64,000 bases of DNA from assembly GCA_944385665.1 (NCBI GenBank), contig CALWYB010000003.1, forward strand, positions 1-64,000. Reading direction: 5' to 3'. This stretch comes from an uncultured Oscillospiraceae bacterium (GTDB lineage Bacteria; Bacillota; Clostridia; Oscillospirales; Oscillospiraceae). Numbering within the stretch: position 1 is the stretch's first letter; each line of letters begins with the position of its first letter. Of this stretch, positions 23,560 through 31,868 are shown one piece after another. Position numbers and translations under genes: made by a program. The notes under the pieces were generated by a model. It saw only the letters and a list, made by a program, of their open reading frames with translations. It ran no database searches and had not been told where the DNA came from.

Positions 23560-24576
23560 ATGGCAACGTTAAAAGATATCGCCGCCGCCACCGGGATCTC
23601 GGTATCCACCATCTCCCGGGTACTCAATCAGGACGAGAGCATCAGCGTCACCTCTCAGACCCAGCAGAAGATCCTGGAGACGGCCCAGGCGCTGGGCTAC
23701 GTTCCAATGCGCAGCCGGAAATTGGAGGGCGATCGGTCCCTAAAAATGGGCATCGCCCAGATGTTTGAGGCCGAGCAGGTGATGCAGGACCCCTACTACC
23801 TGTACATGAAAAATGCCCTGGAGCAGGTGTGTTTCACCCGGGGCATTGAGACCACGCCCCTCTTTCGGGACAAGGAAGGCAACTTTGCCATGCAAGGTGA
23901 GGGGAAGCTGGACGGCATCTTTGCCATCGGCAGCTTCACCTGGCAGGAGATCCGCAGCTTCCAGCGGCTGAGCCGCCACGTGGTCTTTGTGGACTCCTCC
24001 CCGGATGATGAGCAGTTTTTCTCCGCCGTGCCCAACTTCCACCTGGGTGTGCGCCAGGCCCTCAACCATCTGCTGGATGCGGGCCACGTGAAGATCGGCT
24101 TTATCGGCAGCCACTTCACCCTGCAGGAGACCCATGACCTGAAGCTGGACGCCCGGCTCTACTACTTCCGCAATAGCCTCCAGGACAAGGGGCTCTACCA
24201 TCCAGAGTGGGTACTGGACTGCGAGATGAACTCCCCCTCCGCCTACGAGACTCTCAGCCGCGCCCTGAAGGAGTGGGACCAGCGCCCCACCGCGTTGTTT
24301 ATCTCCTCCGATGCCATGGTGCAGGGGGTCCTGCGGGCTTTGGATGAGGCCGGTCTGGCTATTCCTGAGCAGATCAGCCTGATCGCCTTCAACGACACGC
24401 CCCTCTCTCAGAACGCCACCCCTCCGCTCTCCTCAGTGCGGGTTTTGCAGCAGGAGCTGGCGGTGGCGTCCATGACCGCCATGGACCTGAGCCGCTCCGG
24501 CGCCCAGTATCCGTTTAAAACGGTGGTCCCCTGTATCTTTGTGGACCGGCGCAGCGTTACGAAAGCAAAAAAATAA
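23560..24576 (+). CDS. LacI/GalR family transcriptional regulator
   Basis: A 338-residue regulator: N-terminal helix-turn-helix TLKDIAAATGISVSTISRVLNQ with hinge helix (about 1-60), then a periplasmic-binding-protein-like sugar sensor domain. It resembles the EbgR/MelR-like branch. AGGAGGG lies 8 bp before ATG 23560; an in-frame ATG at 23539 lacks a ribosome site. No sugar transport or glycosidase gene adjoins it, so its targets lie elsewhere or are not obvious; autoregulation is possible. Confidence 0.92.
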   Translation: MATLKDIAAATGISVSTISRVLNQDESISVTSQTQQKILETAQALGYVPMRSRKLEGDRSLKMGIAQMFEAEQVMQDPYYLYMKNALEQVCFTRGIETTPLFRDKEGNFAMQGEGKLDGIFAIGSFTWQEIRSFQRLSRHVVFVDSSPDDEQFFSAVPNFHLGVRQALNHLLDAGHVKIGFIGSHFTLQETHDLKLDARLYYFRNSLQDKGLYHPEWVLDCEMNSPSAYETLSRALKEWDQRPTALFISSDAMVQGVLRALDEAGLAIPEQISLIAFNDTPLSQNATPPLSSVRVLQQELAVASMTAMDLSRSGAQYPFKTVVPCIFVDRRSVTKAKK

Positions 24577-24581
24577 AAAAC

Positions 24582-24618
24582 AGGTGCCGCGAAATATTTC
24601 GCGGCACCTATTTTTTTA
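24582..24618. terminator. Bidirectional terminator
   Basis: A perfect 28-bp palindrome (24582-24609) with an A-run before and a T-run after serves both the LacI gene and the convergent TAXI gene. Confidence 0.9.
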
Positions 24619-25608
24619 TTGCAGCACGCCCTGGTCCTCATAAAACTCCTGGGCTCCGGAGTGCAGGGGGATGGGCAGATCCTGACAGACAAAGGTTCGG
24701 TCCTCCATTTCCTTCAGAGAGGGGTGCTCCTTGGACAGACGCTCGGTGGCAGCCCAGATCTCCTGGGTCAGCCGGTAGACCATCAGTTCCGGCATGGATT
24801 CGTCCACACACAGCAGGCACTTAACCCCAAAGGTCGCCACATCCTCCGTCTGCCCCTCATAGGTCCCCGCTGGGATCACCGTAGGGATGTAGGACTGATT
24901 CTGCGCCAGAATGGCGTCCAGTTCCTCCTGGGTGTATTTCAGCAGTGTGCAGGGCTTCTCCTGGGCCAGCTCCATCAAACCGCCCACCGGCGCGCCGGAA
25001 AAACCGTGGATGGCGTCCAGCTCGCCCTGTCCCACCATCCTCGCCCCGTCGCCCAGACCGCAGTTGACCAGCTGCGTTCCATCCTGATCCAGCCCCAGGA
25101 CCTTTACCGCTGTACGGGCTGACAGCTCGGTGGTGGACTCCTGAGGTCCTACTCCGATGCGCTTTCCCACCAGATCATGGACATATTCCACTCCAAAGGA
25201 ATCCAGTGCAAGCCAGTTGGAGGTACTGACATAGATGGCCGCCACCGCCCGCAGTCCCTCCACCGGCTGGGTAAATACATCCTCTCCGTGATAGGCCGCG
25301 TAGGCCACATCTCCAGACACCAATCCCAGGTCGATGTCCCCATCTGCCAAGCCCCGTACATTCATGGTCGAGCCTGTGGAAGCCCCCAGGTTGATCTTGA
25401 TGGAGCTTTCCCCTTCGGTAATGGCCTGTGCAATGGCGCATCCCACCGCGTACATGGTTCCGCCGCTGTCAGCCGTACCGATGGTGAGCACGGTCAGATT
25501 CTCGTCTCCGGAACTGCTCTCCCCGTCCACGACTCCACAGCCAGTCAGCAGCAGACTCGCCGCCGTTCCCAGCAGCAGCAATTTTCTCCACATGCTCCGC
25601 CCAGCCAT
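24616..25608 (-). CDS. TAXI-family TRAP transporter solute-binding lipoprotein (orphan)
   Basis: A 330-residue lipoprotein: signal peptide with lipobox LLTGCG near residue 22, then a TAXI solute-binding domain beginning LTIGTADSGGTMYAVGCAIAQAI and containing STGSTMNVRGLADGDIDLG. TAXI proteins normally feed TRAP permeases (DctM/QM fusion), but none is adjacent; the next gene is a GltS-like symporter and a two-component system follows. It may bind glutamate or a similar acid for sensing or uptake. ATG 25608 is preceded by GGGGAG. Confidence 0.88.
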   Translation of the reverse strand: MAGRSMWRKLLLLGTAASLLLTGCGVVDGESSSGDENLTVLTIGTADSGGTMYAVGCAIAQAITEGESSIKINLGASTGSTMNVRGLADGDIDLGLVSGDVAYAAYHGEDVFTQPVEGLRAVAAIYVSTSNWLALDSFGVEYVHDLVGKRIGVGPQESTTELSARTAVKVLGLDQDGTQLVNCGLGDGARMVGQGELDAIHGFSGAPVGGLMELAQEKPCTLLKYTQEELDAILAQNQSYIPTVIPAGTYEGQTEDVATFGVKCLLCVDESMPELMVYRLTQEIWAATERLSKEHPSLKEMEDRTFVCQDLPIPLHSGAQEFYEDQGVLQ

Positions 25609-25664
25609 GCTTTCTCCCCTCTCTCCCGGTTGTGTAAAATGTCCTCTCATTTCTTTCACGCATT

Positions 25665-25694
25665 ACTATATCATAATTCACCCGGTTTTCACAA
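25665..25694 (-). promoter_or_regulatory. Promoter of the TAXI gene
   Basis: On the minus strand: TTGTGA (25689-25694), 18-bp spacer, TATAGT (25665-25670). Confidence 0.55.
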
Positions 25695-25710
25695 TCGGAA
25701 GAACCCACAA

Positions 25711-25756
25711 AAACCAGTACGCGGCACTGCAAATGCAGTGTCGCGTACTGGTTTTT
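25711..25756. terminator. Terminator of gltS
   Basis: A long hairpin (25711-25730 with 25735-25754, one mismatch) flanked by A- and T-runs separates gltS from the TAXI gene, so the two are probably separate transcripts. Confidence 0.85.
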
Positions 25757-25771
25757 GGAAGAGGGAAACGT

Positions 25772-27034
25772 TCAGGAGGCAAAAATGCTTCCGAACAGAG
25801 AGAGGAAAATCGGGTTGTAAATATCGTCGATGATAACGGCGAAGGAGGGATAGAGGACCCAGGCCACATTGTGCCAGCCGTACTGGTCCATAACCGCCTT
25901 CTCGTTGGCCACGGCGTTGGGGCCGGAGCCGCAACCCCAGCCGCAGTTGCCTGCCGCCATGACTGCCGCGCCGTAATTGCGGCCAAACATGTTGTAGGAG
26001 ATAAAGATCGCGAACAGAGCCATCAGGACCGCCTGGACCAGCAGAACCACGCCCATCTGACCGGCGACATCCGCCAGAGCGGTGATATCAATGGTCATCA
26101 GCACCAGAGCCAGGTAGAGCTCCAGGAACATGTGCTCAATGGCGTCCACTTCGGGGGTGTAGAACTTGATGTGCAGGGCCTCCATGATGTTGCGGGCAAT
26201 AGCGCCGGCAAACAGGCAGCCGATGAACTTGGGCATCTCGATCTTGGGGATGTTGTCCAGGATGCAGTAGATGGGCATGCCCAGGGCGCACAGCAGCAGC
26301 ACCATACCGAACATGGAGACCATGTGAGCGTTGTTCAGCTCATTGATCTTGCCGCTGGCAGCAGACTCAGGCTTGTCGTTGGGGTCGGACTTCAGGCTGT
26401 GGCGGCTGATAAGGAAGGCCGCCACAGGACCGCCGATGAGGGAACCCATGATATTGCCCAAGGTACCGGCGGTAACGCCCACGGTGGTAGCGGATTCCGG
26501 AGCGCCCCACTCAATGAAGATGGGGCCAAACGCGGAGGCGGTGCCGACGCCGCCGGACATAGAAGCGGAGGAGCACTGCAGGGCCAGGAAGGGATTCAGG
26601 CCAACCACCTGGCCGACCAGCACGCCCACCACATCCTGAATGGTGATGAGCAGGCAGGCAGCCACGGCGATCATGATACACAGCTTGCCGCCGGCGTGGC
26701 GAATCAGCTTCCAGCTGAATCCGAAGCCCACGCACATGAAGAAGATGTTCTGGCACAGATCCTGTACCGTGCTTACATTAAAGGAAAGCGCGATCAAACC
26801 GCTGCCCTTCAGAATCGCAATCACAATGGAGAACAGCAGGCCGGAGACCACAGGAGCCGGGATAGCGAACTTCCGCAGCAGAGCGGAACGCTTGACAATG
26901 GCGTGGCCCAGGAAAATGACGATGGCGGCGAAACCAAGGCTGGTCAGGTATTCAAACTTAAATGCATTGACTGCCCCGTCCGCACCGGGTGTGTAGGTAC
27001 CGAAATACGCTATAATTTCTTCCAGCGTCGGCAT
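25772..27034 (-). CDS. GltS-type sodium/glutamate symporter
   Basis: A 420-residue polytopic membrane protein with about ten or more hydrophobic segments. The glycine-rich SMSGGVGTASAFGP and GNCGWGCGSGPNAVANEKAV loops in the two halves are characteristic of the ESS/GltS glutamate:sodium symporter family, whose inverted repeats carry such re-entrant loops. AGGAGG precedes ATG 27034. It lies between a TAXI lipoprotein and a DcuSR-like two-component system. Glutamate is the family substrate; related acids cannot be excluded. Confidence 0.88.
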   Translation of the reverse strand: MPTLEEIIAYFGTYTPGADGAVNAFKFEYLTSLGFAAIVIFLGHAIVKRSALLRKFAIPAPVVSGLLFSIVIAILKGSGLIALSFNVSTVQDLCQNIFFMCVGFGFSWKLIRHAGGKLCIMIAVAACLLITIQDVVGVLVGQVVGLNPFLALQCSSASMSGGVGTASAFGPIFIEWGAPESATTVGVTAGTLGNIMGSLIGGPVAAFLISRHSLKSDPNDKPESAASGKINELNNAHMVSMFGMVLLLCALGMPIYCILDNIPKIEMPKFIGCLFAGAIARNIMEALHIKFYTPEVDAIEHMFLELYLALVLMTIDITALADVAGQMGVVLLVQAVLMALFAIFISYNMFGRNYGAAVMAAGNCGWGCGSGPNAVANEKAVMDQYGWHNVAWVLYPSFAVIIDDIYNPIFLSLFGSIFAS

Positions 27035-27117
27035 AACAATACCTCCTTATTTCTCGTTCCGCACACCGGTCAGCTCCCTCCTGCTGATAGCTCCGGTCTG
27101 CGGCCTTCTTAACAAAA

Positions 27118-27146
27118 AGTTTAAAAAGTTCCAAGAAAAAAGTCAA
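27118..27146 (-). promoter_or_regulatory. Promoter of gltS
   Basis: On the minus strand: TTGACT (27141-27146), 17-bp spacer, TAAACT (27118-27123), in an AT-rich 285-bp gap. A roughly 80-nt leader follows; nothing else is recognised in it. Confidence 0.55.
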
Positions 27147-27189
27147 TTTAAGTACGTATTGAAGGACTTTTGTAAGTAAAGTAATAAAA

Positions 27190-27226
27190 GCCCACTTGTG
27201 TATTTTACACAAGTGGGCGGTGTTTT
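27190..27226. terminator. Terminator of the two-component operon
   Basis: A perfect 13-bp stem (27190-27202 with 27206-27218) with T-rich sequence on both strands ends the regulator transcript just upstream of the gltS promoter. Confidence 0.8.
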
Positions 27227-27319
27227 TATATTTTCTTCCAGGTCAAAATATCCCAGCTCAGGCCATTCCCCAGATCTGCATGGTCTAAATACACAAATTA
27301 TAGTCCTTGTTTTTGTTAC

Positions 27320-28033
27320 TTATGTAGATTCCTCTTGACCTTTTGTTCCCAATCCACCGGCATAGCGGTAACGGATAGAGGGACGGCCTCCGGTCTGATA
27401 ATCAATGGAGCTGACCAGCTCCCTGGTCTCCACCATATAGTTGACATAGCGGCGAATGGTGATGCGGGAGAGATGTACCTGCTCGGCGATCTCCTCACTG
27501 GTGAGGGCCTGTCCCTGGCTGTGGGCCAGAAAGTCCTGGATAAGGTGCAGCGTAGCCGCGTTGAGACCTTTGCTCAGCTGAGGCGGTCCCTCCTCCCCCT
27601 CCTGAGGCTGCAGCAGCTGATCGATGGCCTTCTGGTCCATTCCTCCGGTATTGGAGAGCAGCTTCTGCCGCTGAAGGAATTTATCCAGTGCCTGGCGGAA
27701 CCGGGCAAACTCAAAGGGCTTGACCAGATAGTCCAGCACCCCACGGCTGAGCAGGGAGCGGACAATATCCGTATCGCTGGCCGAGGTGACCATGATGACC
27801 GCCGGAGCCCGTCCCATGGCGTGCAGACGGTCCAGAAACTCCTGACCGTTCATCTCCGGAGTGTAGTAGTCCAGCACAATAAGCTCCGCCTCGTGATGCT
27901 GCAAATACTCCAGGGCCGGCGGTCCGCTTTTGCAGATCTGCACCACCTGAAAGCGGTTGTCACTCTCCACATACTGCCGGTCAATGGCGGCCACCATGGG
28001 GTCGTCCTCCAAAATCAACACACGATATGCCAC
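27320..28033 (-). CDS. CitB/DcuR-type response regulator
   Basis: A 237-residue response regulator: receiver domain (about 1-125) with LILEDDPMV acidic pair, phospho-acceptor Asp in LIVLDYYTPEM, and conserved Lys in LVKPFEF; C-terminal winged-helix DNA-binding part (about 165-225) with LTSEEIAEQVHLSRITIRRYVNYM. The layout matches the CitB/DcuR/DctR group that controls di- or tricarboxylate and amino-acid uptake. It starts 2 bp after the kinase. The neighbouring gltS and TAXI genes are the likely targets. Confidence 0.93.
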   Translation of the reverse strand: MAYRVLILEDDPMVAAIDRQYVESDNRFQVVQICKSGPPALEYLQHHEAELIVLDYYTPEMNGQEFLDRLHAMGRAPAVIMVTSASDTDIVRSLLSRGVLDYLVKPFEFARFRQALDKFLQRQKLLSNTGGMDQKAIDQLLQPQEGEEGPPQLSKGLNAATLHLIQDFLAHSQGQALTSEEIAEQVHLSRITIRRYVNYMVETRELVSSIDYQTGGRPSIRYRYAGGLGTKGQEEST

Positions 28034-28035
28034 GA

Positions 28036-29637
28036 CTATCCCTCCTGTCTGGTAAAGGTCAGGGTAAAGCAGGTACCTGTCCCCGCCTCTGTTACAATCT
28101 CAATAGTTCCCTTGTGCCGGTCCACAATCTGCCGTACCAGCGGCAATCCCAGGCCCCGGCCCTCCCCCTTGGTGGAGACCCCTTTTTCATAGATCCGATC
28201 CCGCACCGCCGGGTCAATGCCCCGCCCGGTATCCTCGCAGACAATAATATTGCAGTCCGGGCGGCAGTAGAGCCCCAGTTTGATCTCCCGCAGCTCTCCT
28301 CCCCCCTTGGCCAGCTCCTCAATGGCATTTTCCAGCAGATTGCCTACCACAGTGATGCACTCCTGCTCCTCCAGCAGCAGATCCTCCGGCCGGCAGCTGC
28401 TATCAGGGGTCACCGTCAGGCGAATACCCAGTTCGCCGGCGTGCATCATCTTACCGATCACCAGGGCGCACAGCCGGGACACCCGGATGCAGTCGGCGGT
28501 CTCCCGGATGGCCTGGCTGGACACCAGGCCGCTGTTGACGATGAACGAGATGGCCTTCTCGGTCTCCCCGGTTTGAAGATAGCCCAGGATCACGTGGAGC
28601 TTGTTCATAAACTCATGATTAAAAAAGCGGAGGGTGTCCAGCATGTTCCGGGTGCCGGAGAGCTGGTCGGACAGGCGCATCATCTCCGTCTTGTCGTGGA
28701 AGATATTCAGCACGCCGTCCCAGCCCTCCTCGCCCCGGATGGGCACCTCGCTGGCCAGTACCTGCCGGTCTCCAATCACACAGGAGCGGTTATGATTGGC
28801 CCGCCCGGTACGGATCACCTTGGTACAAGCACTCTCCGGAAACCGCTGGGTCAAAAGCTGGCCCTCCAGCTCCTGTTGGGAGGCGCCCAGCAGACGGTCG
28901 GCCGCCTGGTTGGAGAAGATCACCCGTCCCTCCAGGTCGGTAGCCACCAGTCCGTCCTCAATGGCGTTGAGCACATCCTCCTGCTTGAGGTACAGCTCCA
29001 GCAACTCCGTGGGGTGATGGCCCTTCAGGGAACCCCGCAGCAGCGTGACGATTCCCCGGGACAACCCCACTCCCAGCAGCAGGACCACCCCGAAAATGGC
29101 CAGCGCATATACCACGATCACCTCGTTCTGGGCCCAGATATCCGAGGTGAAGATGGAGGTCATCACAAAGCCGATGATCTCTCCCTCATGGTTTTCCACC
29201 GCATGGAACGCCCGGCGCTGGGTCCCGTAGGTCCCGTAGCCGGTGGTGATATAGGGCTCGCTGCCCTCCAGGATGGGGGTCTCCTCCCCTTCCACAAAGG
29301 TCTCGCCGCTCTGCTGGCGATCCGTGTGGTAGAAGCGCAGGCCGTTGGTATTGTAGACCACAATGACATTCAGGTCCGGCATATTTTCACTCAGGCCGTC
29401 CAGCTGCTGGGACACTTCCGGGTCTGGATAGCCCCGCTCCAGCATATCCACCACTCCGTCCAACTGGGCGATGTAGGCGGCGCTGCTGCGGATGGTCTGG
29501 TCCATGGTGTTCAGCTGCCGGTTGATATCCACATACAGCATGATACCAATGGTCAGCAGGAGCAGCACCAATGAGACGCTGACAAAGCTGACAAACAGCT
29601 GCCTTTCCAGGGGCATTTTCTTCAATCGTGCCAACAC
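28036..29637 (-). CDS. CitA/DcuS-type sensor histidine kinase
   Basis: A 533-residue kinase: membrane helix (about 15-40), extracytoplasmic PAS-like sensor domain (about 40-175), second helix (about 178-200), cytoplasmic PAS (about 225-320), dimerisation region with FFNHEFMNKLHVILG and an ATPase with NLLENAIEEL and DTGRGIDP, GRGLGLPLV. The short HEFMNKLH box is typical of the CitA/DcuS class. GTG 29637 is taken because AGGAGG lies 9 bp upstream. Its ligand is likely a carboxylate or amino acid. Confidence 0.92.
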   Translation of the reverse strand: MLARLKKMPLERQLFVSFVSVSLVLLLLTIGIMLYVDINRQLNTMDQTIRSSAAYIAQLDGVVDMLERGYPDPEVSQQLDGLSENMPDLNVIVVYNTNGLRFYHTDRQQSGETFVEGEETPILEGSEPYITTGYGTYGTQRRAFHAVENHEGEIIGFVMTSIFTSDIWAQNEVIVVYALAIFGVVLLLGVGLSRGIVTLLRGSLKGHHPTELLELYLKQEDVLNAIEDGLVATDLEGRVIFSNQAADRLLGASQQELEGQLLTQRFPESACTKVIRTGRANHNRSCVIGDRQVLASEVPIRGEEGWDGVLNIFHDKTEMMRLSDQLSGTRNMLDTLRFFNHEFMNKLHVILGYLQTGETEKAISFIVNSGLVSSQAIRETADCIRVSRLCALVIGKMMHAGELGIRLTVTPDSSCRPEDLLLEEQECITVVGNLLENAIEELAKGGGELREIKLGLYCRPDCNIIVCEDTGRGIDPAVRDRIYEKGVSTKGEGRGLGLPLVRQIVDRHKGTIEIVTEAGTGTCFTLTFTRQEG

Positions 29638-29681
29638 ACTTTTTCTCCTCCTGTCTCGCCTGGGTTTCGCCCTCACGCAAC

Positions 29682-29722
29682 AAAAAAGGCGCGCCGGGCT
29701 CCATCGCCCAGGCACGCCTTTG
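29682..29722 (-). terminator. Terminator of the Asp23 gene
   Basis: On the minus strand a GC-rich hairpin (about 29688-29695 with 29711-29718, extended) runs into TTTTTTG at 29682-29687. Confidence 0.75.
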
Positions 29723-29734
29723 TTCCGCCTTGCG

Positions 29735-30109
29735 TTACGCCTTCACAGGGAAGGTAATGCCGCCCACGTTCACATTGACCGCGGCGATCTCCAGGCCGGT
29801 CATGGACTCCACCGCATTCTTCACAGCGTCCTGCACCGCCTTGCCCACCTCGGGAATGGTGTTGCCGTAGGACATAAGGATGGAAAGATCCACCGTCACC
29901 TTCTCGTCCTCCATCTGCACATGCACGCCCTTGGCCAGGGTCTTCTTCCCCAGCAGCTCGGCGATGTCGCTGCCCAGATTGGCAGCCAGTCCGCTCACAC
30001 CCTCAACCTCCAGGGCAGCGGCGGCGGCGATGCCGGCCAACACTTCTTCGGAAATATGGATATTGCCCAGCTCGTCAGAGCGGGAGACATACTCCTTATT
30101 CTCACTCAC
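29735..30109 (-). CDS. Asp23/Gls24 family envelope stress protein
   Basis: A 124-residue Asp23 family protein; the ISEEVLAGIAAAAALEVEGV and VDLSILMSYGNTIPEVGKAVQDAV segments are characteristic. Such proteins associate with the membrane via partners and respond to envelope stress in Firmicutes. The start is GTG 30109 with AAGGAG 11 bp upstream. It has its own promoter (30158-30186) and sits downstream of the spoIIIA operon without belonging to it. Confidence 0.93.
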   Translation of the reverse strand: MSENKEYVSRSDELGNIHISEEVLAGIAAAAALEVEGVSGLAANLGSDIAELLGKKTLAKGVHVQMEDEKVTVDLSILMSYGNTIPEVGKAVQDAVKNAVESMTGLEIAAVNVNVGGITFPVKA

Positions 30110-30157
30110 GGATGGTCACGCTCCTTACGTTACAGTTCTTCCGGGATACTTGGTGTT

Positions 30158-30186
30158 ATTGTACCACGCCGGAGCGTCTTTGACAA
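30158..30186 (-). promoter_or_regulatory. Promoter of the Asp23 gene
   Basis: On the minus strand: TTGTCA (30181-30186), 17-bp spacer, TACAAT (30158-30163) with extended -10 TGG. Confidence 0.7.
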
Positions 30187-30209
30187 CCAAAACCTAAAAT
30201 TTCTAGTCC

Positions 30210-30842
30210 TCACTCCACCTCGATGATGGTCACCTGGTCGGCGGAAAAGCCTGCGTTTTGGCTTACCACATCCAGGATGCGGGCGGTGTCCGCATCGGTC
30301 AGACCGCCCTCGGGGGCAGCTACCGCCAGGCTCAGGGAGTTCTCTCCGATGAAGGCCACGCAGTCGGCGTACCCCTTGGCCACGATCATATTTTCGATCT
30401 GGGCCTCGGTCACCGTGTAGTCGGCCATGGTCTGGATGCTCTGATTGGCCTCATCCCGAAGGGTCTGGTCGGCGTCCTCCCGGTTGGCCGCCTCCTGGAG
30501 CAGGCTCAGGGCACTGTCCCGGGACTGCTGGCGGTTAAGGCGGGCGTTGGCGAAGTAGTCGTCTCCGCTCTCCGTCCCGGTCTGCTCCCCGGAGGTGCTG
30601 CTCTGGTCCCCCTGCTGAGTCCCGTCCTCCTGCTCAGAGCTGGAGCTGCCGGAGCTGTCCGTCTTGCCGGAGACCAGCGGGTCCTCACTGCCCACCATGG
30701 TGGACTCTCCCAGCGTCTTGCCCGCCTCCTGCTCATAGCTCCAGTTTAAGTACACCGCCGCGCACACAAACACGGCGATTACCGCCACCACCGCGTTGCG
30801 CTTCCAAAGCTGGGACAGGCCCTTCTTATTCCCTGTTTTCAT
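30210..30842 (-). CDS. spoIIIAH: Stage III sporulation protein AH
   Basis: A 210-residue mother-cell protein with one N-terminal membrane helix (about 15-33), a long Ser/Gln/Glu-rich linker (about 45-95) and a C-terminal domain beginning DDYFANARLNRQQSRD that resembles YscJ/FliF ring proteins and pairs with forespore SpoIIQ in the feeding-tube channel. It is the last gene of the spoIIIA operon, 37 bp after spoIIIAG. Confidence 0.93.
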   Translation of the reverse strand: MKTGNKKGLSQLWKRNAVVAVIAVFVCAAVYLNWSYEQEAGKTLGESTMVGSEDPLVSGKTDSSGSSSSEQEDGTQQGDQSSTSGEQTGTESGDDYFANARLNRQQSRDSALSLLQEAANREDADQTLRDEANQSIQTMADYTVTEAQIENMIVAKGYADCVAFIGENSLSLAVAAPEGGLTDADTARILDVVSQNAGFSADQVTIIEVE

Positions 30843-30879
30843 TGCTGACTTCCTCCCTATTCATTTCAAAGTTTCGGCC

Positions 30880-31380
30880 TCAGGCCGCGCTTTTGCACAC
30901 AGATATATGGTTGCTGCCCAGTCCTGTGACAGCGGACACCGCCTCCATCACCGCCAAGCGCACCTGGGGATCATCCCCGCCGGGACATACCACCAGCGCC
31001 CCCCGAAACTGAGGGGCCACCGTCTGAAGGGGCACCACATCCTGACTGCCCGACCCCCGGCCCACCGTCACGGTGGTGGTGCTGGTATCGCCCTGGCTGC
31101 CCTGTTCCCGGTCCTGGGCCAGCACCTGGCGGCTGCTACTCTGCAAGGACAGTACCACCTGGGCCTCCCCCGCTCCCTGGATCTGGGAGATGGTTTTGGT
31201 CAGCTTCTCCTCAAATCCCTCCAAATCAAATTCCGTCTGGGCGGTCTCCTGGGGGACAGTCTCCTCCTTCTCCCCTCCTGTGGGCCACAAAAGCAGCACG
31301 GCCCCCACCAACAGGACATAGCCATACCGCGCAAGCCTCTTTTTCCAGGCTGACAGCCCCGGGGGCCATGGAATGTTCAC
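30880..31380 (-). CDS. spoIIIAG: Stage III sporulation protein AG
   Basis: A 166-residue single-pass membrane protein (helix about 18-33) whose C-terminal domain builds a large ring in the mother-cell to forespore channel. The segment EKLTKTISQIQGAGEAQVVLSL and the end LAVMEAVSAVTGLGSNHISV are typical of SpoIIIAG. Its ATG overlaps the spoIIIAF stop by 4 bp. Confidence 0.92.
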   Translation of the reverse strand: MNIPWPPGLSAWKKRLARYGYVLLVGAVLLLWPTGGEKEETVPQETAQTEFDLEGFEEKLTKTISQIQGAGEAQVVLSLQSSSRQVLAQDREQGSQGDTSTTTVTVGRGSGSQDVVPLQTVAPQFRGALVVCPGGDDPQVRLAVMEAVSAVTGLGSNHISVCKSAA

Positions 31381-31868
31381 GGCGATTCCTCCTTTGTTTC
31401 ATACTGCTGGCGCTCCGGCGGCACGCCCAGATCCTCCTGGATCTGCCGGGTCAGCTGCTCCTGCTGACCGGGAGACAGTTCTCCCGTCACGGTGATCTGC
31501 CAGGGGAGAAACACCCCCTCCCCCTCCGAAGAACACACCACCTGCACCTCACATTCCACCCCCAACTGGGCCGCCTTGTCCACAATATATGCACCGCTTT
31601 CCTCTTCTATGATGGTTTTCATGGTCTCGTCCCGCTGCTCCTCCAACCCCTGCACCTCCTCCTGGGGCTGCCAGCTCTCCAGCCACTGCTCCGGCTCCAC
31701 CCCCCGCAGACTGGCCAGAGGGGCCAGCAGAGCCGCCGCCATCACCAGCCCCGCCGTCAGCCGCCCCACCCGCCGCACCGGTCCCGGCGGGATCAGCCCC
31801 TGGGCCAGGGCACACAGGATGGCCGCCGCCGTCACCGACAGCAGCCACTCTTTCAGCGCCCCCATCAT
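31377..31868 (-). CDS. spoIIIAF: Stage III sporulation protein AF
   Basis: A 163-residue protein with two N-terminal membrane helices (about 8-26 and 35-52) and a soluble C-terminal domain, the usual SpoIIIAF layout. It is part of the SpoIIIA-SpoIIQ channel complex. Its start overlaps spoIIIAE by 4 bp and its end overlaps spoIIIAG. Confidence 0.88.
   Translation of the reverse strand: MMGALKEWLLSVTAAAILCALAQGLIPPGPVRRVGRLTAGLVMAAALLAPLASLRGVEPEQWLESWQPQEEVQGLEEQRDETMKTIIEEESGAYIVDKAAQLGVECEVQVVCSSEGEGVFLPWQITVTGELSPGQQEQLTRQIQEDLGVPPERQQYETKEESP

Noticed and set aside
25334..27112. A 592-codon plus-strand frame opposite gltS and the TAXI gene
   Set aside because: It spans two terminators, is His/Gly/Gln-rich and lacks a start site.
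28027..29574. A 515-codon plus-strand frame opposite the sensor kinase
   Set aside because: The minus frame has full kinase motifs; this one is a composition artefact.
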